From: Helopsaltes ochotensis
Lineage: Eukaryota; Chordata; Aves; Passeriformes; Locustellidae
Assembly: GCA_013400155.1 (NCBI GenBank)
Contig: VXBM01000024.1
Coordinates: 507,200-571,199, forward strand
Length of the DNA: 64,000 nt
Reading direction: 5' to 3'
Shown in pieces: positions 1 through 13,083 of this stretch (positions are counted from its first letter, which is position 1; the number at the start of each line of letters is the position of its first letter). Below the pieces are notes generated by a model, which searched no databases, had not been told where the DNA came from, and saw only the letters and a list, made by a program, of their open reading frames with translations. Made by a program: the position numbers and the translations under genes.

Positions 1-3000
1 CAGAATCCTGGCCAAGCATCCAAGGATGGAGTTAAAGGTCTTCCCTTATTTATACACAAGTCAATGTGGAATGGTGCCATAGGCTTTATCTAGACAGAGA
101 TTTAAAAGTGAGCTGTTAACATGCCTTAGCTAAAACATATGTTAAAAGTCTTTTATTATTTTCTATCTATGCTTTGATGCACCTTAAGCTGATCAAAATG
201 TAGCATGACAGGAAATGAATCTTAATCAAGGGAAGAAGATGTACACCAGGGGATGCAAACCAGAATTCTAAAATGCATTAGTCAGAACTTGATAGCTGAG
301 GTTTTATTCTGTGTCCACCTCCAAGTGATTGACTAGAAAAAGCTCTGGAAGAGAAAGTTAAGTGCTATTTATGCAAATGGTCAGCTAGAATGTCCAATTT
401 TTCTTACATCAAAGTTAAAGCAATAAGGCATCACCCCATGTCATGTTAACTTAAGCTACAATGCTCCCAGTTATCTGTAAAGTAACCCCACAAAGAAAGA
501 ACAATAGGAGAAAAAAAATCTGCATATGAAGTTATAGCATATTAAGTCAAGAAAACAAAAAACTCTTTCCAAGTTCAATAACACTTTAATAAATGAAGTA
601 TGAAGCATTAAGAATGAAGTAAGTCCTTTGGCCCAGAAAACTGAACTATGCTCTTTGAAAGCAAAAAATAATTTTAAAATACCAAAACATCCCATATTAA
701 CCACATTTCACTTTTCTTTACTAAAATCACAACAATGAGGTTATATGGATAACAATGACCCATGCTCTATAAATTTCCTGTCCAATAGTGGTACAAGGAT
801 GGGTACTGTTTGCATGATTGTTAAGAAATAATGTGCAACGTAATGTAGTGTACACATCTACAAAGCAAAGCAGAGATATATCAGGGTATAATGTAAAACT
901 GAACTAAAATGACTTGACAAGTGATGGTTTCATGTTCATTACCATTGTTTTCTGTAGAGAATTAGGTATCCAACCAGTCAAAAAAATTTTCTGTTTTATT
1001 AAGCACATATATCCATATATTTGCATATGTACATGTATCATTATGTGTCTCAAAACATAGGCTTTAAAAACAAGAAAAATGTTAGAGTAGCCAGACCGAG
1101 CCATTTATAAAATTGTGTCTGAATTTTCACCTCCTATTGATGGAGTTGTGTTATTTACTTCAGCCTGCAAGTCTATTAAATAGGCTATCAGCTCTATTTC
1201 TAGTGTATACTCTTGGACTAAGACATTCACTTACAGTTACTCAGAAAGGAGTGGGACAATTAAAAAGTGGAGGATTTCTGTCAAGGGAGGTTTTTGGGTG
1301 ACACATGAGTTGCAAAGAAATGCTAACACAGCAAAAGAACAAGCACAAATAATTCCTCAGGTCTGGAAGGGAAAAGGAAAGCAATGCCATACTCCTGGTG
1401 GGAAGACACATTCATTATTTCAATATGGAATTTATTGTGGTTAATGGATGTAGACTAAGAGAAGAAAAATCAATAGAGTCATGCATGTATTCCATTTGAG
1501 AGATTTGGATTCTACTCTAAGCAAAGACAGAAAAGTGGGAAACAGATTTTTTTTTTAATAGTTTGAAAAGCAGTAACAGATTATTATGACTTTTACTCAC
1601 GGAAATTAACTAATTAAATAGAGGATGTCATCAACCAGAATCAGGATGGGGAAACAAAAAGCAAGACAACTTCCCTTCTGTAAATAATCGCTATTCATCT
1701 TTTATTCATTCATTTTATAACACGACCAGCAGTCAGTACAAATTTACTAGCGGGATGCATTAAGGAAAAGCAAAAAATGTTCTGTTTCCTCACCATTGCC
1801 CATACTTCACCTTTTCCCTATAAAGAATGAGATAATGAAAACTCATATGGTTTATGACATTCCCCTTGCAAACTGAGAGCAGTGAAAGTCTGCCCTTCTT
1901 ACCGGTTTATGCATAGTGTAATTGTTTGGCTAAGGCTCTGATCAACAAATATTGTGCTTCTTCCAGGGGAATATCAATGCAACTAGTCTCTTTTCTGTGT
2001 TCTTCAGAAGAATCAGAACATGGGTAGAAAAATGTCAAGAGGGAAACCTAAACCTAGACCAGGCAGTAAAACTCCCCAGGGGAAAATCATGTTTATTAAG
2101 TTACTCCTCTTGCTCAGTAAAGGTTAGCAAGCATTTCAATGAATTTCCTCTTGGTCAAGTAAAGCTGGAAAGGGTGTGGATGTGATACCATCTGACAGAC
2201 CTTGATTTTTGGATGAAAGCTATGGTAGTATTTTGGACTCTCAGGTTCTGGATCTTGATTTACAATAATAAAACAACATCTCCATAGTTATTCTTTTCAA
2301 ACAAAATAAAAAAGTTATTTTATTTCTGGGGAAATTTACACAGAATATTGTCCAATATTCCATCATTAGATCTGAATCTAGAGCAGGCTGACAATAACAA
2401 CTGCCACGACAGCTGCAGCTGTGGGGTACTGCAGAAAACTGCTTCTGCTTAACTCTTAAAAAAACTAAATCATCTCCTTTTTTTTTTTTCCCAGCCTTAG
2501 AATAGTGCATTCCTGTGAGAGGTTCATTGTGTTCCTCTTAATGAAAATAAATCCACTGTATTTACTGAGAGATGTATTCTATAGATGATCTAGCATCTCA
2601 TTTAGACGACTTTATCCCATACTGTTCTGCCACACAGGCTCTCACAAACAATATTTTCAATACTCTGCTCTTCAGATCTCATCACATTCCTAAACTAGGT
2701 CACCTGGAATGATGGTGTGGCACAAAAACAAATAGACCAGATCCAACTTCTTCCTTTCTTAAGTACCTGAAATTAGCTTCCCTGCAAAGGAAAATTTCAG
2801 AACAAAAAAATGAATGTTTTCAATAGCCCTTTACCAGTAGCTGGCTCCTCAGAACAAGCTCAGGTTGACAATGAGTGACAGTGACTGCCAGTCGAGGGTT
2901 GTTCGATAGGTTTGCATCACCCAGATGCTTGCATTTCAAGCACACAAGGGCACAGATTTCCACCTCAGGGGGCTAAGGAGCTGCGGCTGGAATGGCTCTG

Positions 3001-4051
3001 GCACATGAATAATCTCTACCCGAGACAGGGAAAGCTCCAGGTCAGGGCTGAGGTCACTTCTGCTGCGGCAGAGAGCAGCAAGACCTATTCTTAGCACACA
3101 TGAGCTGACATTTGGTAACACCGTCACAAAGACAAGGGAGCATGTGAATGCTTTGCCAAGAGGCCAAGAGCCACGTCACCCTGCTAACTCATATTACAGC
3201 TACAGCTTACCTCATGTTAGTTACAGCACGTTAGCCAAGGTGTAGGGAAAAAATAAATCCATTGTCCAGGGAAGACAAGGCAGCTGAAAATTAATGATAA
3301 AATGGGCTTGCTATGACATTGGCAATATTTAATTAATTTTATGAATAAACAGCCTAATATTTCAAGGGATATCAAACTAATAGTAATGTTGAACTTATGA
3401 TCAATCTGTAAGAATGCAGATGCTTAACAGCTGGCATCTTGGAAGAAGAAATATGTGTTTTGATATTGCTTTGGTATTTTGCTTTCTAAAATACATCTAA
3501 AAAGTTGCTTTAAATGGACAGCTGTTATCACCAATGGTATTCATTTTAGTTATCTCACCCTTGCTACTCAGGCAAACCTTCAGGGAGGGGGAGAGAGACA
3601 GGAGGAAAAAGATAAAGGAAGAACAAATAGAAGCAGAGTAAGCAATGAAATATTGAACCAGAACTACTACAGAAAATTGCCAAAGATGAAATTAAATTAG
3701 TGCCAGGCACTGTTTGAATCATCAACACAACTGAAATTCCAAGCTAGGTTCTGAAGCAAGGCCCCTGAATGGAAAAAGCAATCAATTTGAATTCCTTGGC
3801 CTCCACCTGTTCTAAATAGTTGGAAAACACACACCTTCTTCTTTGCACATATAAGTTCTGCGAGTTCAGTTGTGCAAAAAGTCTCATTATTGCAGCAGAT
3901 AAGACAGAATTACAACTCTGGGTTTGACATAGTGGAGTGCCTCATTAGACACTGTCACAGGCATCACAAGATGCACCAGAGAGTTCTTCATCAAGGAGAT
4001 ATAATGAGCTGTCCTGGCTCCACAGTCTTTTATAGCCTCCCAGATGTTTGC
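1..4051. other. Unique sequence, no gene recognised
   Basis: AT-rich single-copy-looking DNA. The longest open frames are 89 codons (2241-2510, minus) and 77 codons (471-704 minus; 1952-2185 plus). None has a domain, a signal peptide or codon structure that stands out, and none is bounded by convincing splice sites. Short T runs lie at 1547-1556 and 2478-2489. I see no transposable element here. A short stretch near 3702-3713 resembles the mammalian L2/MIR word 'tgccaggcactg' but has no matching flanks. Confidence 0.6.
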
Positions 4052-4084
4052 ATTTATTTATTTATTTATTTATTGATTGATTGA
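4052..4084 (+). repeat. ATTT/ATTG tetranucleotide microsatellite
   Basis: About six ATTT units (4052-4074) run into three ATTG units (to about 4084). A single point change spread by slippage explains the switch of unit. No gene context is visible. Confidence 0.9.
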
Positions 4085-7000
4085 ATTTTAAACGCCCCCA
4101 AACCTGTATCAAATAAGTAATGAAAAATAAACCTTTATCAGCATAAATCTGATAAAGATCAAAATACTGAGATTGCTGGCAGGGCACTATAATGGAAATA
4201 ATCTGTTTATTCAGCGTTCTGTTTCAATAATACGGGATGCATTCAGATTCCTTCCACAATTCCCTCCTCATTAACATCCTGTCCAGTTTGCTGCAGGCCA
4301 TGACGTAGACTCTGATAATAGTTTTGGCATATGTTTCCTAAGGAAAGGCCCAGCCACCCTTCTCTTGAGCGGATGTTGATTGTGTTAATGCTGAAGGTGC
4401 CTATGCACCACCTCCTGCTGGGCCCAGGCCCTAGTGCACACGTGACCTGTCACTGTCACTTAATGCCAACCACTGAAAATCCTCCACAGATACTACAGAC
4501 CTCCTCCACACATGGGCAATGCATGTGTGTGTGTGAGTATGCAGAGACACACACACCAGGCATGCACTCCAAGCACACGGAAGAGTTTACTGTATCTTAT
4601 GGTGAAAAAAAAAAATCACTATCATCCCCTGAAATCTTACAGGAAGGGCGAAAAGTTCCTCACAGAAAAAGGAAGTTCTTTCAGTTCTATCATCCTAGAG
4701 ACTCAAATGTAACAGCCAGTGATACAAGGCTGCTTTTTCAATTTTTAATTATTTTCCCCCCCAAGAGATACACAGAAGTAGCATGTGTGTCCTTTTAATG
4801 CAAAACCATAACGTCTTCAGCAGTGATAACACAAAATGGTTTCCAAACACATGAAATGCACCAGTTGGAGTGTTGATCCTCAATAAACACAACCAGAGAA
4901 AAGTAGTCAAACACTCCTCTTTGGCCTCTTCGTCATCAGCAAATTAAACAGTGCCAAGAAGCAAACCCAGACAGTGGACTTTGACTGTCTCTGCAGTTCA
5001 GTTATTAGACAAGTTCTTGGCAGAAGTTTGGCAGACTCCCCAGCACCACAGGGGAAAAACACAGCCCAGAGATAAATCCCGTAAGATGGATGTGGTCACC
5101 TTCTTTTGGAGGGTAAGAGCTGCATGATTTCATCATGGGCTGTCCACATCCTCAGTGCCAGAGGATACTCCCAGGCAAGTTTAACATCTTAGTTCAGGCA
5201 CAGTCTTCCTGTCCACTGTCATAGCAGAGCCTTGGCTCAATACAGGTACCAAATCTCTCTCAAAAATGGAACAACATCACAGTATTGTTATTTCAGAGTA
5301 GAATTTCATTACTTTCCCTATCTGGTAAAACAAACTATGTCTGAGCTCCATCACACAGTTCCATGAAGACAATTTAACAGGAAAATATGTAGAACAGCAA
5401 GAATTTGCCACATCAAACGTAATCCTTACCTAGCATTCTCAAAAGATGAAGTAATAACAGCAAAACTGACCCTGTAAATAACATCTAGAGGAATAGAAAG
5501 ATGTCAAAAGTAAAACACCAAGCCTTCTCTTTAAAAATAACTATGGATAGACAAGTATATAAAAATACATGGAACTCACAACCGTCATAGAAACTTCTGA
5601 GCTGTTGTATGTTATGAGCGCACTGCCTATGTAGGGACAGGTACTACATTTCTGCAGGGCCTAAAACCCCACTGAGAGAAAGGAAGATGATTGCTAAGGT
5701 CCTAAAGCAGAGTCCGGAGGATGGAGTTCCCAGCTGCTTCCACTGGGATTTCTGGAATCTGTTCACCTATACTGCACATTCTCCTTAAAACCCATGGGAA
5801 GAAGCCAGAGTTTTACTCTGCAACAGTATCTACCATGCACTGCTGAACTAGAAGACACAGTAATCCATAAACAAAAATTACAGAAAGTCAACAAAGAGCC
5901 ACCTAAACTTTATATTCCAGATACAAGCAAAAGAAGGGAAAAATGGAGAGCAAAATATGTCTCAGTATTTCACATTTTTCCAAGTCAAAAAACCCCAGTA
6001 CAATTTCTCACAGAAATGCAGCTTCCACTTGTCCATGTCTGTGTCACTTCAAAACTGAAGCTCTGAATTCTCATCTCCAACAAATAGAAGGATATCTTTT
6101 GGTACAGGTCAAAAAAAGAGGTGACTTGACTGTCTCCTTCACAAATTCTTCCTAAAGAGTTGCGTATCTTCACATGCTCTCAATTAGAGTAATTAGACAA
6201 TTCAGTAGGGCAACAGATTGTAGTAAAGTTGCCAATATTGATATAACATCCTAATCTACACTCCTAACCCCCGTTTACAGCGATTTAGCGTAGCATCAAT
6301 ACAAAACAGCCTAAGTACAAATTCTCTCACTGTCGTTCCTTTCTTCAGTCAGTCATTCCCCTTCCCTTGCCACGCCCTTCACATGGCAGGTGAATGTGCA
6401 TTGCAAAACTTGTTTTGACAGAGACGGGGAAAGCACTATAATCTGGCACAAAACCCTCCTAGAAAAACAAGCAGGATGGGCATTTTTTCCTAGTACTAGC
6501 CATCTCAAGATTGCAGGGTTCCGAGAGGTGTTGATTTTGGTTTGTTATTCCTAAAGACCCATTTCATATAATCCCATGCTCGGCAACACCCTTGTGAACT
6601 GCTGACTTTTCTTAAAATGGCCATAGATTGTCCCCAAAAGTGAAGCTCTTTTCAAGGAAAATGGTTGTTTCCTCGTATCTATAATTTAGAAAGGAAATAT
6701 GACAACATAGACAGGAAGGAAAGTATGGTAAACTACAAAAGCAAAAATGTGTAAACTATAAGTAGAGAGTCTATATATAAATTCTAGACCAAAGTAAAAC
6801 TCCTTATTTCAAAATACGCCTCTCACAGAAGTACATTTATTTTATTGGACAATATTTACGTGCTCCTTGAAATAGTGGACTCTAAGGAATTATAGAGGGG
6901 AAATGTATTTTAGATAGGATGCAATATATACTCAGAAACCAACAAGGTAAAATACTGCAGTGAGTTAACTGCAAAGCATGGTAAAGATCTGGCCTCCTTT

Positions 7001-8437
7001 CCCCTTCATGCATGTTGCAGCATCTCTGAGGTGGTGCAGAAAACAGTGTCAAAAGCCAGCCATGAGAAATGTCACTCATTGATGCCTGTTTTGGTTACGT
7101 TTCCCATCACCAAGCAGACAGGAAATGTTCTCAGGCTCACAAAAAAGGCAAACAGAAGCCAGAGTTAAAAGTAGGCTCCTTTTCCCCTCCCCCTGCTGCA
7201 CACTATTAATCTGAAGGACCAGAAGCCATATGGGGATCAAATTATTATCCAGCTAGTTATTGCCTTCAGGTGGCTCCAAATTAAAAAGAAAGATTGTCAG
7301 CAGATGTACCCATCTACTCTGTCCCTTTTTCACATGTCTACAGTATTATTACATTTACACCCACCTGCATGCTGTAGCCAAAGGTGTGCCAGTACTTCAT
7401 AATCCAACCTTTTTTTATTCTCCCTCCTGTAGGAACTCTGAGGTCAATAGTCAAGTTAAAAAAAAAAAAATCACACTGTGCTTCAACACTACTTTTTTTT
7501 TTTTTAAAGGGGTGATCCAGAGATTTATTTTCTTGAGCTGCTGCACCTGGAAAGCAGCAATTATGGCATAGATATCTCTCCAAGAGTTCTGTCATCACCC
7601 ACATCAGCTGTCTTTGCTGTAAGCACTGCAGTACCATGCCTCTGTTCTCTTGTCATCAAATACATTTTCAGTTCTATGGGTCGTAATGTCCTACTGATCT
7701 TAAAGGAATTTTCAAAGGAAGCAGCTACTAAAATGAACAACTCCTCCAGAAGCTGAATTACATCTATCCCAGTATCTTCTTTTTCACACTTAAGACTGTG
7801 GATGGAATTACTGATCAGGGAGCAGGTTGTTACTAGCAGTAAATTGGCTATTTGAACAAACTAGGTACACTGAGCAAACATAAATAATAATTATAAACTC
7901 CTTCTCTCATGTTGTTTTTTATTTGTGGATATCTGGACAGTAAGAAAAAAAGAGCTTTTGTTTGCAAAAAAGTTTTCGTAGCAGATACGTGCACAGAAAA
8001 TCACCACAGAGTATTGAGATAGGAGACAGGGAAGGACTGCACTCATAGGCTGAATTGTCCGAAGGCAAGAACGGCTCTTTATTTACAAATCTTGACATTT
8101 TATAGAATTCCAAAGGTGACCATGGATTGGAGGGTGAAGCTGCCACCTCTCCAACAAACTGGTCAGACCAACAGTCCATCAACTCTCTCCTTCTCCATGA
8201 AAGTATGAAAAACAATCCATTGTTTACATTTAAGTGTATGAGAAACTCCATTACAGAAATGGAAACATCAGAAGGCTGAATGATTTGGGAACAGCAGGTG
8301 ACAACCGAGATCTTCAAATGTCATGTTTTACATATATTGAATATGTTAAATCCACAATATGTCAAAGACACAACATAATTGATGGTGCGAATTTGGTACT
8401 CTAACACTCATTGGCAGCTCATACTGGTGTATTGCCA
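4085..8437. other. Unique sequence with small simple repeats, no gene recognised
   Basis: It holds the longest open frame of the window, 155 codons at 4331-4798 plus, which I do not accept as a gene: no domain, composition shaped by TG and AC runs (4524-4535 and about 4546-4555), and an A11 run at 4605-4615. Other frames (7260-7571 plus, 7338-7637 minus, 7919-8317 minus) overlap on opposite strands or read through homopolymers. No transposon was recognised. Confidence 0.55.
7458..7505. repeat. Paired A13 and T13 runs (potential hairpin)
   Basis: A run of 13 A (7458-7470) and a run of 13 T (7493-7505) are separated by 22 bases. They are perfect reverse complements, so a single strand could fold into a 13-bp A-T stem with a 22-base loop. 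No target-site duplication or element body was seen around them. Confidence 0.75.
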
Positions 8438-8842
8438 GATGATCAGAGGGCTGGACCACCTCTCCTGCAAGGAAAGGCTGATAATTGGGGTTGTCCAGCC
8501 CAGAGAAGAGATCTTTTTGCAGCCTTCCAATACTTTAATGGGGCTTATAAAAAGGAGGGAGAAGGACTTTTTATACAGGCAGATAGTGACAGGACAAGGG
8601 ACAGTGATTTCAAATTGAAAAGTTCATTAGGTATTAGGAAGAAATTATTTGCTGTGAGGGTGGGGAGGCACTGGTACAGGTTTCCCAGAGAAGCTGTTGA
8701 TGCCCATGGAAGTATTCAAGGCCAGGTTGGATGGGGCCCTGAGAGCAACCTGGTCTACTAAAGGTGTCCCTGCCCATGGCAGGTGGGTTGGGACTAGGTC
8801 ATTTTTAAGGTCCTTTCCAACCCTAACCATTCTATGATTCCA
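8438..8842 (+). mobile_element. CR1 LINE, 3'-terminal fragment
   Basis: The segment matches the avian CR1 3' untranslated region in order: 'ctggaccacctctcctgcaa' near the start, then 'gaggcactggtacaggtttc', 'cagagaagctgttgatgcc', 'aaggccaggttggatggggc', and a terminal part ending near 'accattctatgattcc'. It is 5'-truncated, as most CR1 copies are, and retains no reverse-transcriptase sequence. A small internal deletion near 8507-8517 removes part of the usual 'gagaagagaaggctc' block. Many substitutions show it is old. The open frames across it are incidental. Confidence 0.92.
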
Positions 8843-10581
8843 TTTCATATCCACTTTGCAACATTAAAAAATTTCACTCACATCTATGGGTGTAGCATCA
8901 AACTCATGAACTCATTGGTTTACCTATGTCTTCATGGCCTTGTGAGCTAATTTGCAAGAGGAATAAAATGCAACAAAACAACCACTCAAAATACATCCAG
9001 AACACTAACTTCAGGACATCTGAGTGTAAGCTTTTCTCTGCTCACTCATACAAACATAGAGATTCATCACTAGTAACTGGTGAACATTTAGAAGCATGGT
9101 CAAAATTTCAGAAAAATTTTTGCCATGTATGTATTTAAATTATTTGATATTTTCTTAATGCAAATAATGAGAATTCTTTTCTGACTTCTATTTTTTTTTC
9201 TTGCTGTACTTTGGTGGGAACACTTCAAAATATTGTTTTCCTTCTAGCACAGAAATAAAATTCTTTGTGCAGAAAGAAATAAAAGTAGTAAAGATTTTAT
9301 CAGTTGTTCATTTCCCAATGCAACCAGAACTATGCTACAGGGAAGTGAAGCTGAAGGTTAAATTTGGGAATGCAGCAGAAGAACCTTTCAGCTGCAAATA
9401 TTGAGGCAGATTCCTCTTGAATACAAACTAGAGATGACTTCATAAACACTAAGTTATTATTTTTAACCATGTGAGAAACAACTTAAATACAAAAAAGTCT
9501 ATTTCCAAGATGGACCAGTTGCTCTTATTCTTTTAAATCTACTTTGAAACACTCTCTTCCAGGCTCAATTATTCAGTTCCCAATGTTGAAGTATCCTTAA
9601 AAATCATTCAGTGCAACTGAAGAAGGGCCATGTTCTCTATCAGAAGTGTCCTCACACTAATAACGGCTCTGAATGGATTTGGAAGGCACTATCCAAGTCA
9701 ACATGCACTTTACAGTAATACAGGCTTAGTTTATACTAGCTTTACATGAAATTATTGCAGGGCCCAGGAATGCATATATATGCTCAGGTTTCCCCACACA
9801 TATGAATGCATTCAGATACCTTTTTTCTGAAATCCTCTTAGAGGACTTCAACAATTCATTTAAAAGGCTTGGTTGAGATTTTCTGGTATACAGTACACTT
9901 CAATCTCCCTAGTGATTATAATCAGCCCTAAAGCACACAGCTATGCTTGTAGCACTGCTAAATCCCACTCACCAACTGCATGCTTTTTATTAAGATGAAG
10001 TCAAAAGAACAGAAACCTAGACTTTGTTACTTCATTGGAAATTTTCAAGCAAATTTCCAAACACAGTTTGATGTTAACAAGACAAAAATATATGTCTATA
10101 TATATGCATGTTAATATTATGACTCCAGAATATGTTTCTAATATTTTATTTAAAACTCATAAAATTAAAATCTTACTGCTATACTTCTTGTCTTGGAATA
10201 GCATTTCCTTTCTAAACTGTCATTGTCATTAACATTAAATTAAATATTTACAACATGTTTTTAGAGACATAAGGAAAAAACTTATTTGTGCACACACTTT
10301 CATAGCAGGCACTTCTCAAAGAAAAACTGGAAAAGAAATTATGATTCAATTTCACGATATCATTATTTACTAATTAATAAAATGCTCCCTCTGGATTGAA
10401 ATACAGCTTTATACAGTCATTTTTCACTTTAAATAAGAAGCACTACTGCAGCATAAATTCAGTGCTTTAACACAAGATGCAATTTATGCCACAATACAAA
10501 ATGCAACTACTAGCAACAGTTACCACGTACAGTTCAGTGAATGCTAGCGCTCTCAGATCTTTGGTGCACATCCAGATTCCA
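8843..10581. other. Unique AT-rich sequence, no gene recognised
   Basis: Only short frames are present (70 codons at 8926-9138, 67 codons at 9201-9404, 65 codons at 10035-10232), all plus strand and without recognisable domains. I see no repeat family and no regulatory element that can be supported. Confidence 0.6.
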
Positions 10582-11240
10582 AATCACAGAATCATAAAAC
10601 AGTTGCGGTTGTAAGGGTCCCTAAAGATCATCCAGTTCCAACACCCCTGCCATGGGAAAGCACACTTTCCACTAGACCAGATTGCTCAAAAACCCATTCA
10701 ACATGAATGTTGACAGAGAAGAAGTACCTACCAGCTCTCTGGCCAACTTGTTCCACTGTCTCATCATTCTCATAAAAAAATTTCTTCCTTAATATCTACC
10801 TAATCTAAACCCACCTTCCTCCAGTTTGAAGCCATTCACTCCTGCCCAACCACTACGAAGTCCCTCTTCAACTCTCTTGTAGACTCCCGTTAGGTACTGG
10901 AAGGCTGCTCTAAGGTCCTCCCAGCATCTCTGCACAAGTCCAGGTGGATGACACCAGTTGCTATTCCCTTATCCACAAATACAGTAACCATGTCACAAAA
11001 GGCCGCCAAATTTGTCTGGCATGATTTGCCCTTACTCAAGCCATGTTGGCTGCCTCCAATCACTTCTTTATTTTCCACATGACTTAGCACAGTTTCCAGG
11101 AGGATCTTTCCCATGATCTTGTCAGGCACTGAGGTGACACTGATGTCCTGCAGTTCCTCAAATCTTCCTTTTATGTTCCCCCTTTTCCAGTCAGTGACAA
11201 CTTCACTGGACTGCCATAACTTTTCAAATATGACGACCAT
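10582..11240 (-). mobile_element. CR1 LINE with reverse-transcriptase piece joined to the 3' tail
   Basis: Read on the minus strand, 11240 to about 10935 encodes a decayed CR1 ORF2 reverse-transcriptase segment: residues resembling WQSSEV-TDWKRGNI, then SVTSVPDKIMGKILLE, then HVENKEVIGGSQHGLSKGKS, then VDKGIATGVIHLDLC. This covers the fingers region up to the start of palm motif A. It then switches, near 10923-10935, to the CR1 3' untranslated region, which ends at 10582 with the reverse complement of the usual CR1 terminus ('atcacagaatcataaaac'). The palm catalytic motif, thumb and C-terminal part of ORF2 are missing. The copy is inactive. Family assignment is secure; the cause of the junction is inferred. 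Confidence 0.88.
10935..11240 (-). pseudogene. CR1 ORF2 reverse-transcriptase remnant
   Basis: About 100 codons of the fingers and early palm of a CR1 non-LTR reverse transcriptase remain open on the minus strand. The usual '[21 protein letters not shown]' block is reduced to a variant lacking the start, and the motif after LDLC (normally followed by AFDTVPH) is replaced by 3' tail sequence. The FADD catalytic box is absent, so no activity is possible. It is a fragment of the CR1 copy listed separately. Confidence 0.82.
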
Positions 11241-13026
11241 TTGCAGCCATTTGTTTGCAAATTTGCAAACTTTTCAGGCCCTTTTAAACCCCTTCTCTGT
11301 CTCTTGTTGAAGTTACTCTGATCCTATAGGTAGAAATTAATGGACTGTAAACCAGATAATTGGGTACGGGAGGTGACAGTAGAATGAACAGATATTGGGT
11401 TATGAAGGCAACTGATGAGCTGAAGCTGCGGTCATCCTGTTGCACATCTGGACCCACAAGGTCCTGCAGTTCAACTAGATGTGTTAGAGATACTATCACA
11501 TTCTCTTCCTTATGCATGTATTTGCTACTAAGGCTGAGAAAACCGAAGATATTGAAGAGTCATTGCTGGACAGGACCTCTCAAGGCAGTCTTACTCACCC
11601 CACTACTCCAGTGACCCGCAATTCAATGATCCTGAGTTGGCCTAGGTCCTTCTCCCAGAAAAACTCTTCTGTTGAGGAATGCTTATACCTTCCTCCCTGC
11701 TGCACCACAGCCTCTGCACCATGGCATTAGATGAGCTGCTTGAATTCCCTGAGCTTCACAAGGGGAGGGGGAGTTGTCCAGAAATGGTTGGCTCTTTGTT
11801 CTCTCAGAGGAAAGGGGGAAGGGGAGTAAAAACCCTACTGATCAGTCAGTTGTTTCTTTTTATTGACAATATGCAATATTACTATAAATCCATCATCTGC
11901 AGGACAAGAAAATTGCCTGAAGAGCTAAAATCTACTCTCAGGTCACAAGCAAGGCTGAGATATCTAGGTAATATCAGAGGCACAATTACCTACAGAGAGG
12001 AAGCAGCCAGAGAGAGCATGATAAGTACCAACAATTTGCCTATATAACAACAGGGGACAGAGAGCCATATATCTTCAGCAAAATAGCATCTCGCTTCTTC
12101 CAAGAAATTGAACTATAATCTCATCTGACAAAATACAAACTTCAGAGTATTATTTTAGCATGAAGAATAATCTCACTGCCAGTTTTGCTTCTGTACTGTG
12201 TCTGCCTTGATTTCCAGTTGTCTGTTCAGGACTGGAAAAAATTCCCGTGATAAACCAGTCTGAAGTATAGGTCTGTGTTGATTTCCTTCTGTGGAAGTAA
12301 CAGAATTAATTATTTAGCTGCTCATGGCCTTTGAACCTTAAGGGTTATGATCTGAACAAGAATACACCCTGTCCCTGAAGTTCACTGAAGTGCAGATGCT
12401 GAAGCTATGAGGCTAATTCCCTTCCATAAAGGCAATCAAAACACCCTGATGGAACCTGGTGAGCATTAAAGGCAGCTTTGGTTTCAAAGTCAGAAGCCCT
12501 TGGGAAAAACAGAGGTCACATTTGTCAGGTCACTCTTTGCTCTCCAAACATTGCTTTCCTCCTTTCTTTCTTTATGTTTTCATTTAACACTATCAAGCCT
12601 GACAAATATTTTCCTTCTTTTTTTCTTTTCTTATCCTTCTCTCCCTGTCTCTCTTGATTTTTTCCACCATCTGTACCAGCCTGTTCTACCCTCACCCTGT
12701 GAAAACTTGATTAAGAGAGCGAGCTCATTTGTATGGTAAAGTAGCAAACCTCTTCAGAGCTGGTAATTCCAAGCACATCTGTTTTGTAACCATAGCAGGG
12801 TCGTTCTGTTCATCAACCTGTTAGTCAACATCCATGCAATGTTATGCATGGAAAGCAATTCCTATGCCTTAAAGCAGAACCACTATCCATGTAGCTCCTG
12901 AGGGTGAAACAAGCAGGGAACAGCTTAAATAGGAAAAGCAAAAAAATATGACACTGAAGCAGCTGGTCTAGGAGGTTTTTTTCAAGAGAGGTTATTGGCA
13001 GAAAAGAAAAATAAAGGAGTAGGGGA
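11241..13026. other. Unique sequence with a pyrimidine-rich stretch, no gene recognised
   Basis: Overlapping plus-strand frames of 84, 72 and 122 codons (11360-11614, 11512-11730, 11679-12047) show no domain and are shadowed by a minus frame (11284-11517). A C/T-rich zone lies at about 12540-12670, densest at 12609-12655. No retroelement body was recognised beyond the CR1 boundary at about 11240. Confidence 0.55.
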
Positions 13027-13083
13027 ACAGGCGATTTCTCCCTACAGGCGATTTCTCCCTACAGGCGATTTCTCCCTACAGGG
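13027..13083 (+). repeat. 17-bp tandem repeat, three copies
   Basis: Three identical copies of 'acaggcgatttctccct' start at 13027, 13044 and 13061, followed by a partial fourth (acaggga) at 13078. Exact identity suggests a recent expansion. The unit contains one CpG. Confidence 0.95.

Noticed and set aside
3700..3720. L2/MIR-like word 'tgccaggcactg'
   Set aside because: Only about 12 bases match and the flanks do not extend the match.
4331..4798. 155-codon plus-strand open frame, the longest in the window
   Set aside because: No domain, no conserved motif, composition driven by TG/AC and A runs, no splice or promoter context.
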